Positions 36,064 to 42,868 of a DNA stretch of 42,868 nucleotides are shown here, in pieces. The DNA is from Methylophilaceae bacterium (lineage in GTDB: Bacteria > Pseudomonadota > Gammaproteobacteria > Burkholderiales > Methylophilaceae). Under the pieces are notes generated by a model. The model made no database searches and had not been told where the DNA came from. It saw only the letters and a program-made list of their open reading frames with translations. Position numbers and translations under genes: made by a program. The stretch's first letter is position 1. Each line of letters opens with the position of its first letter. The DNA lies in assembly GCA_028122555.1 (NCBI GenBank), contig JAOHSH010000006.1, positions 1 to 42,868 of the forward strand, in the 5' to 3' direction.

Positions 36064-36855
36064 ATGACAATTACAATAAAAAATTCAGAAGATATAAAAA
36101 AGATGAGAATTGCTGGTAAATTAGCTTCAGAGGTTCTTGATTTCATCACTCCATTTATACAATCAAATATCACTACTGGGGAAATTGATAAACTTTGTCA
36201 TGATTATATGGTAAACGAACAAAAAACTATCCCAGCCCCACTCAATTATGCACCACCAGGTCATAGTCCATACCCAAAATCAGTTTGCACCTCAGTCAAT
36301 AATCAAATTTGTCATGGCATACCAAGTTCAAAAGCTTTGAAAAAAGGGGATATCGTTAATATTGATATTACAGTAATAAAAGATGGGTATCACGGCGACA
36401 CAAGTAGGATGTTTTATGTTGGAGAGCCATCAATACAAGCAAAAAGACTCTGTGAAATCACTTACCAATCAATGTGGTTAGGTATAAGAGAAGTTAGGCC
36501 AGGAGCGCATCTAGGTGATATTGGTTATGCAATTCAAAATTTTGCTGAATCAAATGGCTTTAGCGTTGTTAGGGAGTTTTGTGGGCATGGTATTGGTTTA
36601 GTTTTTCATGAAGAGCCTCAAGTACTTCATTATGGAGAAATTGGTAAAGGTATTGAACTTAAACCTGGAATGATATTTACAATAGAGCCTATGATTAATG
36701 CAGGAAAGAGAGATATTAAGATGCTACCTGATGGTTGGACTGTTGTTACAAAGGATAGGAGTTTGTCAGCACAATGGGAGCACACAATTTTGGTTACAGA
36801 TTCATCATATGAAGTTTTAACAGTATCCGAAGGCACCCCAGAGCCTTTTAAATAA
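36064..36855 (+). CDS. map: Methionine aminopeptidase, type I
   Basis: A 263-residue enzyme removing the initiator Met. Metal ligands are all present: Asp101 and Asp112 (NIDITVIKDGYHGDTS), His175 (GHGIG), Glu208 (TIEPM) and Glu239 (QWEHT); His84 in QICHGIP is the substrate-binding His. It is divergent from rpsB, the conserved gammaproteobacterial arrangement, and 27 bases before glnD. Confidence 0.97.
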   Translation: MTITIKNSEDIKKMRIAGKLASEVLDFITPFIQSNITTGEIDKLCHDYMVNEQKTIPAPLNYAPPGHSPYPKSVCTSVNNQICHGIPSSKALKKGDIVNIDITVIKDGYHGDTSRMFYVGEPSIQAKRLCEITYQSMWLGIREVRPGAHLGDIGYAIQNFAESNGFSVVREFCGHGIGLVFHEEPQVLHYGEIGKGIELKPGMIFTIEPMINAGKRDIKMLPDGWTVVTKDRSLSAQWEHTILVTDSSYEVLTVSEGTPEPFK

Positions 36856-36882
36856 TCAATTAGATAATAAAATATTTCTTAA

Positions 36883-39432
36883 ATGAATAATAAAGAATTA
36901 ATACAATTAAAAAAATCATATCAAGAAAAATTTAATTATTTTTGTCAAAATTTCCAAAAAAATCATAATAGTCAGACGTACTTAAAAAAACAGACACTTT
37001 TAGTCGATCAATTACTAATCTATTTATGGAAAAACTTAACTATCTCTGAGGATATTTTGTTATTGGCAGTTGGTGGCTATGGAAGAAAAGAGTTATTTCC
37101 GTTTTCCGATGTTGATATATTAATAGTATTTGAAAAAAAAATATCAGGGCTGGATCAAGATGCTATCAGTCAATTCATAACTCATTGTTGGGATCTGGGA
37201 CTTAAAATTGGGCATAGCGTTAGAAATATTAATCAAACTAAGCAGGAATTTAAAGCTGATATTGCAACAGCAACTAATCTTATAGAATCTAGATTTCTTA
37301 TTGGCTCATCATTAGTGTTTACTAAAATGAATAATGCAATAGGCTCTTCATTATCAATAAAAAGCTTTTACAAACTAAAGCTTCAAGAACAAGCAAGTAG
37401 ACATAGAAAATTTAAAGATTCTGCTTATCAATTAGAGCCTAATATAAAAGAAAGTCCAGGAGGATTAAGAGACTTACATATGGTTAGATGGCTATCAATT
37501 AGCCAAGGTAAAGGTAGAACATTTAAAGAAATGTTTAAGAATAATGTGATTAATAAAGTTGAATTTAACAAAATACAGCTTCATGAAAATAAAATAACAA
37601 AACGTCGCATACTTTTACACATCTTGGCTGGAAGAATTGAGGATCGATTAGTTTTTGATGTTCAAAATAAACTTGCAGATAATCTTGGTTTTAAAAATAA
37701 AAAAAATAAAAAATCTAGTGAAATTATTATGAAAAGTTATTATAAATCAGTAAATTATATAACTTTATTCAATGAGATTATAATAAAAAGATTAGACCCT
37801 AATATTCAAAATAAGAGAATATTAAAGCACACACTACCATTTTATATATATAACGATTTAATAGAATTAGATCAAAAAAATATTTCTAAAATAAAGCCTT
37901 ATATATTAGATATCTTTTTATTATTTCAACAATTTAAAAAAGTTAAGGGTTTTGGACCAAATCTACTGGGAGCATTAGATGCCCAATCTATTCAAATAGA
38001 TAAAAATTATAGGAGTGATCCAAATAACCAAAAAAAATTCCTTGCTATCTTTAAAAGTCAAAATAAAGTTAGTCGATCATTAAGACTATTAAATAAATGC
38101 AATATTTTAGGAAAATTTATTCCAGCATTTGGAAAAATTGTTGCTCAGATGCAGCATGATTTATTTCATATATACACAGTTGATGAGCATACATTAAACG
38201 TTATAGAAAATATAAGGCGCTTTACACTAGATAAATGGAAACATGAATTTCCAGAGTGTAATGAAATATTCAAGAGCTTTAAAAAACCATATTTATTGTA
38301 TCTTGGGGCATTATTTCACGACATCGCAAAGGGTCGTGGAGGAGATCATTCAAAGCTTGGAAGTTCAATTGCTTATAGATTTGGAAAAATAATGGATCTT
38401 CAAAGCGAAGATAAAGATTTAATTGTATGGCTTGTTAAGTCTCATTTAAAAATGTCGAGTGTAGCTCAAAAATCTGACTTAGCAGACTCCTTTGTAATAA
38501 ATGAATTTGCAGGATTCGTTAAAACACAAAATAGACTAGATGCATTATATCTTCTTACGGTTGCTGATATTAGAGGAACAAGTCCTCATGTTTGGAATCA
38601 GTGGAAAGCAAGTTTGTTAAGAACACTATATTTAGAAACAAAAAATAATTTAATTAGCGATGAGCTTGATATATCTCAAGTTATAACAGAGAGAAAAGCA
38701 GTGGCACATAAAATATTATCTAAATATTCAATCAGTTTACAAAGTTACAAAAAGCTATGGATTAATTTTAACGAAGATTACTTTTCACGTTTTGATGGAA
38801 AAGATATAGCCTGGCATACAAGAGTACTTTTGCCTTATTCCAAAAATGAAAAGTCAATAGTAAAAGTTCGTCATAGCTCTGATGGGCAAGGTATAGAGGT
38901 ATTAATTTTTACCAAAGATGCTGAGGCTCTTTTTGCTAAAATCACAAATTTTTTCTACAATATTAAGTGTGATGTTGTTCAAGCTACGATTTCAACCACT
39001 AAAAATAATTATGCATTAGATGTATTTAATCTTATTGATACTCCAAACGAATCTATTAGCTATAAGCACTATTTCCAGCATATTGAAAAAGAACTAACAA
39101 GCTACTTATTAGATAAACACTCTAAATTAAATATACCTGTCACTAAAAAAACGGCTCAAGCAACATTTCATAAAATTGAATCCCAAATAACTTGTAAAAA
39201 AATTAAATCTAATCGCTTTCAGCTTGGGGTAATATGTGCTTCAAGACCAAATCTTTTAGGGCTAATTGTAAAAGAAATTAACTTATTAGAAATGTCTGTT
39301 CATAATGCTAAAATAAATACTCTTGGTCAAAGAGCAGAGGATTTCTTTATTATCTCTTCAAAAATTAAACTAAATTTAGAAAATAGAATCGAAATGCTTA
39401 TAAAAAATATTAGGTTGAAGGTTGATGAATAG
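36883..39432 (+). CDS. glnD: Bifunctional PII uridylyltransferase/uridylyl-removing enzyme
   Basis: An 849-residue nitrogen-status sensor that adds UMP to, or removes it from, PII proteins. The nucleotidyltransferase motif GGYGRKELFPFSDVDIL (64-80) has Asp76 and Asp78. A helical domain follows, then the HD hydrolase motif ALFHDIAKGRGGDHS with His479 and Asp480, and two C-terminal ACT domains (about 660-740 and 775-849) that sense glutamine. It is slightly shorter than the E. coli enzyme (890). No clear Shine-Dalgarno is seen before the ATG. Confidence 0.96.
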   Translation: MNNKELIQLKKSYQEKFNYFCQNFQKNHNSQTYLKKQTLLVDQLLIYLWKNLTISEDILLLAVGGYGRKELFPFSDVDILIVFEKKISGLDQDAISQFITHCWDLGLKIGHSVRNINQTKQEFKADIATATNLIESRFLIGSSLVFTKMNNAIGSSLSIKSFYKLKLQEQASRHRKFKDSAYQLEPNIKESPGGLRDLHMVRWLSISQGKGRTFKEMFKNNVINKVEFNKIQLHENKITKRRILLHILAGRIEDRLVFDVQNKLADNLGFKNKKNKKSSEIIMKSYYKSVNYITLFNEIIIKRLDPNIQNKRILKHTLPFYIYNDLIELDQKNISKIKPYILDIFLLFQQFKKVKGFGPNLLGALDAQSIQIDKNYRSDPNNQKKFLAIFKSQNKVSRSLRLLNKCNILGKFIPAFGKIVAQMQHDLFHIYTVDEHTLNVIENIRRFTLDKWKHEFPECNEIFKSFKKPYLLYLGALFHDIAKGRGGDHSKLGSSIAYRFGKIMDLQSEDKDLIVWLVKSHLKMSSVAQKSDLADSFVINEFAGFVKTQNRLDALYLLTVADIRGTSPHVWNQWKASLLRTLYLETKNNLISDELDISQVITERKAVAHKILSKYSISLQSYKKLWINFNEDYFSRFDGKDIAWHTRVLLPYSKNEKSIVKVRHSSDGQGIEVLIFTKDAEALFAKITNFFYNIKCDVVQATISTTKNNYALDVFNLIDTPNESISYKHYFQHIEKELTSYLLDKHSKLNIPVTKKTAQATFHKIESQITCKKIKSNRFQLGVICASRPNLLGLIVKEINLLEMSVHNAKINTLGQRAEDFFIISSKIKLNLENRIEMLIKNIRLKVDE

Positions 39433-39446
39433 ATTAAAGGGAAACA

Positions 39447-39713
39447 ATGGCTAATAAAAAGAAATTTAATGAGTCTGATACTTCCAGAATTATTGAGATG
39501 GCATGGGAAGATAGAACATCATTAGATGCGATCCTAAGGGTTTACGGTTTAAATGAAAGTAATTTAAAACTATTAATGAAGAAAGAATTAAAACCAAGAA
39601 GTTATACTTTATGGCGCGAAAGAATGAAAAATAGTAATTTAAGACATGAATCTTTAAGGCCTGATGGCATTACAAGAGCTTACTGCCCCCAGCAACATAA
39701 ACAAAAAAAATAG
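39447..39713 (+). CDS. DUF2805/TIGR03643 family small protein
   Basis: An 88-residue basic protein resembling the DUF2805 (TIGR03643) family. It has DTSRIIEMAWEDRTSLDAIL, a helix-turn-helix-like segment FGL-type here RVYGLNESNLKLLMKKELKP, then SYTLWRERM. Function is unknown in the family; a DNA-binding role is suggested only by the shape and charge. AAGGGAAAC precedes the ATG. It ends three bases before the convergent fumC stop, with no terminator between. Confidence 0.85.
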   Translation: MANKKKFNESDTSRIIEMAWEDRTSLDAILRVYGLNESNLKLLMKKELKPRSYTLWRERMKNSNLRHESLRPDGITRAYCPQQHKQKK

Positions 39714-39716
39714 TTA

Positions 39717-41111
39717 TTATTCAGGGCTAATCATTTTTTTTGGGTTAATAGTAAGATCAAAAGTCTTTTCATCAATTAAACCTGACTTCAATGCCTCTTC
39801 TTTTAAGGATGTCCCATTCTTATGCGCTTTCTTGGCTATCAAGGCAGCATGATCATAACCAATTAAAGGGGTCAGAGCTGTAACTAGCATAAGGCTACTA
39901 TTCATTAATTTATCAATGGTTATTTTATTAGGTGTAAGCCCATCAAGACAATTGTCATTAAATGCCATACAAGCATCTGAAATAAGTTGTAATGATTGTA
40001 GAATATTGTAAGCTATCATTGGTTTATAAGTATTTAATTCCAAATGTCCCTGAGAACCAGCAAATCCTATAGCAGCATCGTTTCCAAAAACATGAACGCA
40101 GACTTGAGTTAAAGCTTCAATTTGTGTTGGATTTACTTTTCCTGGCATGATTGAACTTCCTGGTTCATTTTCAGGGAGATTTAATTCACCTAAACCGCCC
40201 CTTGGTCCAGAACTTAACAATCTAATATCATTTGCTATCTTAAACAAAGATACTGTTGAAGCTTTAATAGCTCCAGATAATTCGACCATTGTATCGTGAC
40301 TTGCAATAGCTTCAAATTTATTAGGTGCAGGAATAAAGGGTAATTTTGTTAAATTAGCAATATTCTTTATAACCAACTTGTCCCAACCTTTCTGGGTATT
40401 AAGTCCTGTACCAACTGCAGTTGCTCCTTGTGCAATTTCATATATTCTTGGAAGTACATTTTTTATTCGTTGAATAGACATTTTAATTTGATGGGAGTAA
40501 CCAGAAAATTCTTGAGATAATGTTACAGGAGTTGCATCCATCATGTGGGTTCTGCCAATTTTCAAGATTCCATCAAACTCCTTAACTTTCATTTCTAAAG
40601 TTTTATAAATATTATTCAAAGCTGGTAAGAATAAATCATTAATGGTTGTCGCACAGGCAATATGGATAGCTGAAGGAAAAGTATCATTTGATGACTGACT
40701 CATATTACAATGATCATTCGGATGTATTGGGTCTTTCGAGCCAATAACGCCTCCTAGAATTTCAATTGCTCTATTAGCTATGACTTCATTTGCATTCATA
40801 TTTGATTGAGTTCCAGAACCAGTTTGCCATACAACTAAAGGAAAATTATCATCAAATTTTCCATCAACAACTTCACTTGCTGCCTGAATTATTGCATTTG
40901 CTTTATTAGTATCCAATTTACCAATCTCTTCGTTTGAGATCGCACAAGCTTTTTTAACTAATCCAAGAGCATGAATTATGGAGATTGGTTGTAGCTCCCA
41001 ACCAATCGGAAAATTAATAATAGCTCTTTGAGTTTGAGCCCCCCAATATTTATCTTTTGGGATTTCTATTGAACCAAATGCATCAACCTCTATTCTTAAA
41101 TCACTTTTCAT
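39717..41111 (-). CDS. fumC: Class II fumarase
   Basis: A 464-residue oxygen-stable fumarase of the aspartase/fumarase superfamily, converting fumarate to malate. It has [49 protein letters not shown] and the signature [13 protein letters not shown]. It overlaps the sdhE end by 11 bases, so it is cotranscribed with succinate dehydrogenase and carries on the next TCA step. Class I fumarase is not seen here. Confidence 0.96.
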   Translation of the reverse strand: MKSDLRIEVDAFGSIEIPKDKYWGAQTQRAIINFPIGWELQPISIIHALGLVKKACAISNEEIGKLDTNKANAIIQAASEVVDGKFDDNFPLVVWQTGSGTQSNMNANEVIANRAIEILGGVIGSKDPIHPNDHCNMSQSSNDTFPSAIHIACATTINDLFLPALNNIYKTLEMKVKEFDGILKIGRTHMMDATPVTLSQEFSGYSHQIKMSIQRIKNVLPRIYEIAQGATAVGTGLNTQKGWDKLVIKNIANLTKLPFIPAPNKFEAIASHDTMVELSGAIKASTVSLFKIANDIRLLSSGPRGGLGELNLPENEPGSSIMPGKVNPTQIEALTQVCVHVFGNDAAIGFAGSQGHLELNTYKPMIAYNILQSLQLISDACMAFNDNCLDGLTPNKITIDKLMNSSLMLVTALTPLIGYDHAALIAKKAHKNGTSLKEEALKSGLIDEKTFDLTINPKKMISPE

Positions 41112-41376
41112 TGAATTTTATGCCTTTTTTACTTTCATAGATTGGATAATTTTTAATTAACTTTAGCAAGTATTTTGTATCTTGACTAGAATAGAATTTA
41201 AGATTATTTAATAATTTTAATAATTTAAGATCATCATTTTCAAGGAAACTTAAAAAATTCAACTTATCTTTAGTTGTCAATTTTTTTATTGATTCTGTGT
41301 AAAATTTATTTAAAAATAAATCTAATTCTAAGTGCCCTCTTCTGCAACGATATTCAATTTTATTATCAATATTCAT
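41101..41376 (-). CDS. sdhE: FAD assembly factor SdhE
   Basis: A 91-residue protein of the SdhE/YgfY (Sdh5) family, which helps attach FAD covalently to SdhA. The key motif RGxxE is present as RRGHLELD (residues 13-20), followed by helices ([23 protein letters not shown]). It lies five bases after sdhB and overlaps fumC. Confidence 0.88.
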   Translation of the reverse strand: MNIDNKIEYRCRRGHLELDLFLNKFYTESIKKLTTKDKLNFLSFLENDDLKLLKLLNNLKFYSSQDTKYLLKLIKNYPIYESKKGIKFNEK

Positions 41377-41381
41377 TAAAT

Positions 41382-42119
41382 TTAACTTTTAATAGAAAAA
41401 ATTTTTCTTAACTTTTTGAAATTACTTTTATTTTTTTTAATTTGTAATTTTTTTATATTCGAGATTGCTTTAGATGGATTTAAGCCTTTCGGACAAACAT
41501 CTGCACAATTCATAATATTATGACAACGATATAACTTATCAGGATGATCTAAATCAATTAATCGCTCTTTAGATCCATCGTCTCTTGAGTCTGCTAAAAA
41601 TCGATATGCTTGTAGTAAACCAGCTGGACCTACAAACTTATCAGGATTCCACCAAAACGATGGGCATGAAGTTGTGCAAGCACCGCACAAAATACACTCA
41701 TATAAACCGTCTAATTTTTTTCTTTCTTCCGGACTTTGAAGCCTTTCTTTTTTTGGTGGTAATTCTTTATTAATTAAATATGGTTTAACTGAGTTATATT
41801 GATCAAAAAATTGAGTCATATCAACCACTAAGTCTCTTATGATTGGTAATCCCGGCATTGGTCTTAAAATAATTGGATGTTTTAAATCTTTTAACTTTGT
41901 TACACAAGCTAAACCATTCTTTCCATTTATATTCATCGCATCAGATCCACAAACACCTTCCCTACAAGACATTCTCATTGATAAAGAATCATCTATACCT
42001 TTAATTTTAATCAGAGCATCAAGAAGCATGACGTCTGTTTTTTCAGGCTCAAAATCATAACTCTGCATATATGGCTTTTTATCTTGGTCGGGATTAAATC
42101 GTAAAATTGAAATTTTCAT
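41382..42119 (-). CDS. sdhB: Succinate dehydrogenase iron-sulfur subunit
   Basis: A 245-residue subunit passing electrons from FAD to quinone. The [2Fe-2S] site is Cys52, Cys57, Asp60 and Cys72 (MSCREGVCGSD, LAC); Asp in place of the third Cys is as in E. coli SdhB. The second domain has Cys142, Cys145, Cys148 and Cys152 (ECILCGACTTSCP) and Cys199, Cys205, Cys209 (RCHNIMNCADVCP) for the [4Fe-4S] and [3Fe-4S] clusters. A basic C-terminal extension (KKNKSNFKKLRK) is present. Confidence 0.97.
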   Translation of the reverse strand: MKISILRFNPDQDKKPYMQSYDFEPEKTDVMLLDALIKIKGIDDSLSMRMSCREGVCGSDAMNINGKNGLACVTKLKDLKHPIILRPMPGLPIIRDLVVDMTQFFDQYNSVKPYLINKELPPKKERLQSPEERKKLDGLYECILCGACTTSCPSFWWNPDKFVGPAGLLQAYRFLADSRDDGSKERLIDLDHPDKLYRCHNIMNCADVCPKGLNPSKAISNIKKLQIKKNKSNFKKLRKIFSIKS

Positions 42120-42124
42120 AATTA

Positions 42125-42868
42125 TTAGTAAACCCTTTCTTTTAGAGGAAAAGATTTAACAGTTAATGGTTTCATATTAACAGGCCTAAACGATATATTT
42201 TTTTCAATAGAACTATAAAATGAATGTTTAAGCCAATTTTCATCATCTCGTTTAGGAAAATCATATCTAGAATGTGCACCCCGACTTTCTTTTCGAGTAA
42301 ATGCTGCGTTGATTGTAGCTTCCGCAACCTCAATTAAATTAGAAATTTCTAATGCTTCTGTTCTAGCAGTATTAAAAACTTTCGACTTATCTTTAATTTC
42401 TAGATTATTAGTTTTTTTTCTTAACAACTTAATCTCACTTAAACCTTTCTCTAACAATTCTGGAAAACGAAAAACACCGCAATGATCTTGCATAACCCTC
42501 CTTAAATCATCTCCTACCTCTTTAGGATTCTCACCATTATTATTTTGATTTAATTTGTCTAATCGATCTAAAGTAAATTCTGCAGCATTTTTAGGTAGTG
42601 TTTTATGTTTTTTATTTTTTGAATTTTTAATAATACTTAATCCTGCAGCTCTGCCAAAAACTACTAAGTCTAATAATGAATTTGAACCTAAACGATTAGC
42701 ACCATGAACAGATACACAAGCACATTCTCCCACAGCATACAAGCCATCAACAATAGAATTATTAATTATGTCCCTTACTTGCCCATCAAGGTTTGTTGGT
42801 ATACCTCCCATCATATAATGCGCCGTTGGCACGACTGGAATAGGATCAGTAACTGGATCAACATTAGC
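42125..42868 (-). CDS. sdhA: Succinate dehydrogenase flavoprotein subunit (C-terminal part; runs off the window)
   Basis: The last 247 codons of sdhA; the start lies past the window. PTAHYMMGGIPTN holds a substrate-binding His, GECACVSVHGANRLGSNSLLD is the FAD-binding end, and ESRGAHSRYDFPKRDDENWL carries the conserved Arg/His segment. The coding frame is open to the last base; a GTG in it (42830-42832) is just an internal Val. The N-terminal FAD domain and the His that binds FAD covalently are not in view. Confidence 0.97.
   Translation of the reverse strand, partial: ANVDPVTDPIPVVPTAHYMMGGIPTNLDGQVRDIINNSIVDGLYAVGECACVSVHGANRLGSNSLLDLVVFGRAAGLSIIKNSKNKKHKTLPKNAAEFTLDRLDKLNQNNNGENPKEVGDDLRRVMQDHCGVFRFPELLEKGLSEIKLLRKKTNNLEIKDKSKVFNTARTEALEISNLIEVAEATINAAFTRKESRGAHSRYDFPKRDDENWLKHSFYSSIEKNISFRPVNMKPLTVKSFPLKERVY

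Noticed and set aside
1-42868. Mobile elements, CRISPR arrays, prophage, rRNA
   Set aside because: No transposase, integrase, phage gene, regularly spaced repeat or rRNA segment was seen. The one tRNA has no adjacent integrase or visible duplicated 3' end.

Overview
This 42.9 kb window is AT-rich, gene-dense bacterial chromosome. Nothing in it looks like a plasmid, phage or transposon. The gene order is gammaproteobacterial: rpmF-plsX-fabHDG-acpP-fabF-pabC-mltG-tmk-holB-tatD; rpsB-tsf-pyrH-frr-uppS-cdsA-dxr-rseP-bamA-skp-lpxD-fabZ-lpxA-lpxB-rnhB; map and glnD divergent from rpsB; and sdhA-sdhB-sdhE. Many neighbours overlap by 1-16 bases, spacers are short and base composition is low in G+C, which suggests a streamlined, probably marine, uncultivated lineage. 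A SUP05/Arctic96BD-19-like (Thioglobaceae) or SAR86-like organism would fit, but the sequence alone does not settle this.

Layout. (1) 1-2774: the 5' part of a CoA-acylating methylmalonate-semialdehyde dehydrogenase gene, a divergent LysR regulator, and a histone-deacetylase-family amidohydrolase with a signal peptide. (2) 2840-6138: tRNA-Lys(CTT), a 21-residue Lys-rich ORF, a soluble-looking molybdopterin oxidoreductase coupled to a 74-residue protein, and a DUF1097 membrane protein. (3) 6200-17041, minus strand: rpmF, the fatty-acid synthesis cluster, then folate (pabC), peptidoglycan (mltG) and DNA (tmk, holB, tatD) genes, ending with a PhnP-like hydrolase and a small exported protein. (4) 17297-21979, plus strand: two-subunit pyruvate carboxylase, Maf and an RsmI-like methyltransferase. 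(5) 21956-35904, minus strand: translation factors, isoprenoid and phospholipid precursors, lipid A, and outer-membrane assembly. (6) 36064-39713, plus strand: map, glnD and a DUF2805 protein. (7) 39717-42868, minus strand: fumC, sdhE, sdhB and partial sdhA.

How they fit together: region 3 makes acyl-ACP. Region 5 uses acyl-ACP for lipid A (LpxA, LpxD, LpxB) and makes CDP-diacylglycerol and undecaprenyl diphosphate, with BamA, Skp and RseP handling envelope assembly and stress. Regions 4 and 7 feed and run the TCA cycle. Region 1 fits degradation of valine, inositol or similar compounds to propionyl- or acetyl-CoA.

Most of the window is conserved housekeeping. The less ordinary parts are the uppS start problem (in frame with frr after a single TAG), hairpins at rpsB, tsf/pyrH and acpP/fabF, the exported deacetylase-like protein, the Mo-enzyme with its small partner, and the 21-residue basic ORF. 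I did not find a clearly novel multi-gene system. No gap between genes exceeds about 280 bases.
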